Shown here: piece by piece, positions 63,639 through 64,000 of the stretch
Position numbering within the stretch: position 1 is the first letter of the stretch
Layout: each line of letters begins with the position of its first letter
Assembly (NCBI GenBank): GCA_028277445.1
Contig: JANQGG010000010.1
Coordinates: forward strand, 39,035 to 103,034
Source of the DNA: Chloroherpetonaceae bacterium
GTDB lineage: Bacteria > Bacteroidota > Chlorobiia > Chlorobiales > Chloroherpetonaceae
Length of the DNA: 64,000 nucleotides
Direction of reading: 5' to 3'
Notes under the pieces: generated by a model
Database searches by the model: none
Seen by the model: the letters and a program-made list of their open reading frames with translations, nothing else
Told to the model about the DNA's origin: nothing
Made by a program: the position numbers and the translations under genes

Positions 63639-64000
63639 TGTTTTGAGTATTTAATTTGCAGTAACGTATTATCTAATGGCTTTATTTTCCAAACGAAATG
63701 AAGCCTACGGTTTAATACCAATGTCAATCATTGCAAGTCAATGATTTGGACAAGCCAAACACAAATAAGTAATGACGAATTCATTAATTTAAAGCTCATA
63801 AACCAACCAGGTCATGCCTGTGCAGGCAGGCATCTATAGGCTACTGCTTTCGCAGGAGCGACAAAAACAAAACCTCGTCATTGCAAGTTCAAATATTTGA
63901 CAATAAACAAACAGAAAATGACACTCATTTTCTAGTCATGCTGAACTTGTTTTCAGCATCTCAACCAAATTGGCATTTTCTGAGACCCTGAAATTAATTC
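63639..64000. repeat. REP-like repeat region
   Basis: No gene is present. Two direct copies of a roughly 45-bp unit beginning TCATTGCAAGT (63728 and 63878) lie 150 bp apart. Palindromes are interspersed: ATGCCTG..CAGGCAT (63814-63833), a CTGCTTTCGCAG element (63843-63854) and ATGCTGA..TCAGCAT (63938-63959). Such hairpin repeats are scattered between genes in many Bacteroidota-type genomes. Confidence 0.65.

Noticed and set aside
1-64000. CRISPR array
   Set aside because: I found no run of short direct repeats with regular unique spacers and no cas genes; the only strong tandem repeat is inside the DUF1350 gene.

Overview
The window is a bacterial chromosome segment of low-to-moderate G+C, packed with housekeeping genes on both strands and broken by a few accessory patches. 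Gene content and signals point to the FCB (Bacteroidota/Chlorobiota) group, and I lean to Chlorobiota of the Chloroherpeton type. The reasons are an ATP-synthase locus carrying only atpA-atpG, a fused aspartokinase/homoserine dehydrogenase, a DUF1350 protein of a kind known mainly from phototrophs, a geranylgeranyl-reductase-like flavoprotein, and a promoter that fits the Bacteroidota-type -33 TTG / -7 TAnnTTTG consensus. No rRNA or other marker is present, so the placement is inference.

Layout. 1-3.2 kb: NagZ-type hexosaminidase, glycosyltransferase and MscS-type channel. 3.2-6.1 kb: a small defence/addiction island with a MazEF-like pair, an abortive-infection (Abi_C) protein, a DUF2283 protein and a VapBC-like pair, plus decayed duplicates: a copy of the mscS 3' end and a DUF2283 remnant. 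6.2-12.7 kb: CPBP protease, CobO, malic enzyme, alpha/beta hydrolase, TrpB, and a DUF1350 protein with an 84-bp tandem repeat. 12.9-21 kb: a double seven-bladed WD40 protein, PlsC, AnmK, ThrC, a soluble TPR histidine kinase, ThrB. 21.2-23.8 kb: atpA-atpG. 23.9-30.3 kb: a MarR-controlled RND efflux operon (regulator, adaptor, pump, TolC). 30.3-35.2 kb: a second accessory patch with an N-terminally clipped HigB plus HigA, a methyltransferase, a frameshifted SDR fragment, an integron-type attC site, an EamA transporter, an AraC/Ada-like DNA repair protein, and a gene-free stretch with recombinase-site-like palindromes. 35.2-46.2 kb: DUF4388-Roadblock protein, a four-cysteine protein, geranylgeranyl reductase family protein, ThrA, CinA, and two coupled GAF/HD-GYP proteins. 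46.2-52.5 kb (minus strand): GlmS, PyrF, a lipoprotein, an outer-membrane beta-barrel protein. 52.7-60.9 kb: FtsH, acylphosphatase, YtxH, YbbR, tRNA-Val, DUF2784, Dxr, RseP, RF1. 60.9-64 kb: YhdH-type oxidoreductase, a TrkA-C/RCK-C pseudogene, dodecin, a second MazEF pair, a SnoaL-like protein and REP-like repeats.

How the genes fit together. ThrA, ThrB and ThrC give the threonine branch from aspartate, although they lie in two places. NagZ, AnmK and GlmS belong to cell-wall amino-sugar recycling and supply. FtsH, RseP, YbbR and Dxr form an envelope/quality-control/isoprenoid group. The most interesting material is in the accessory patches: four toxin-antitoxin pairs, an Abi protein, a convincing attC site with no integrase nearby, and at least four gene remnants whose borders record past insertions.
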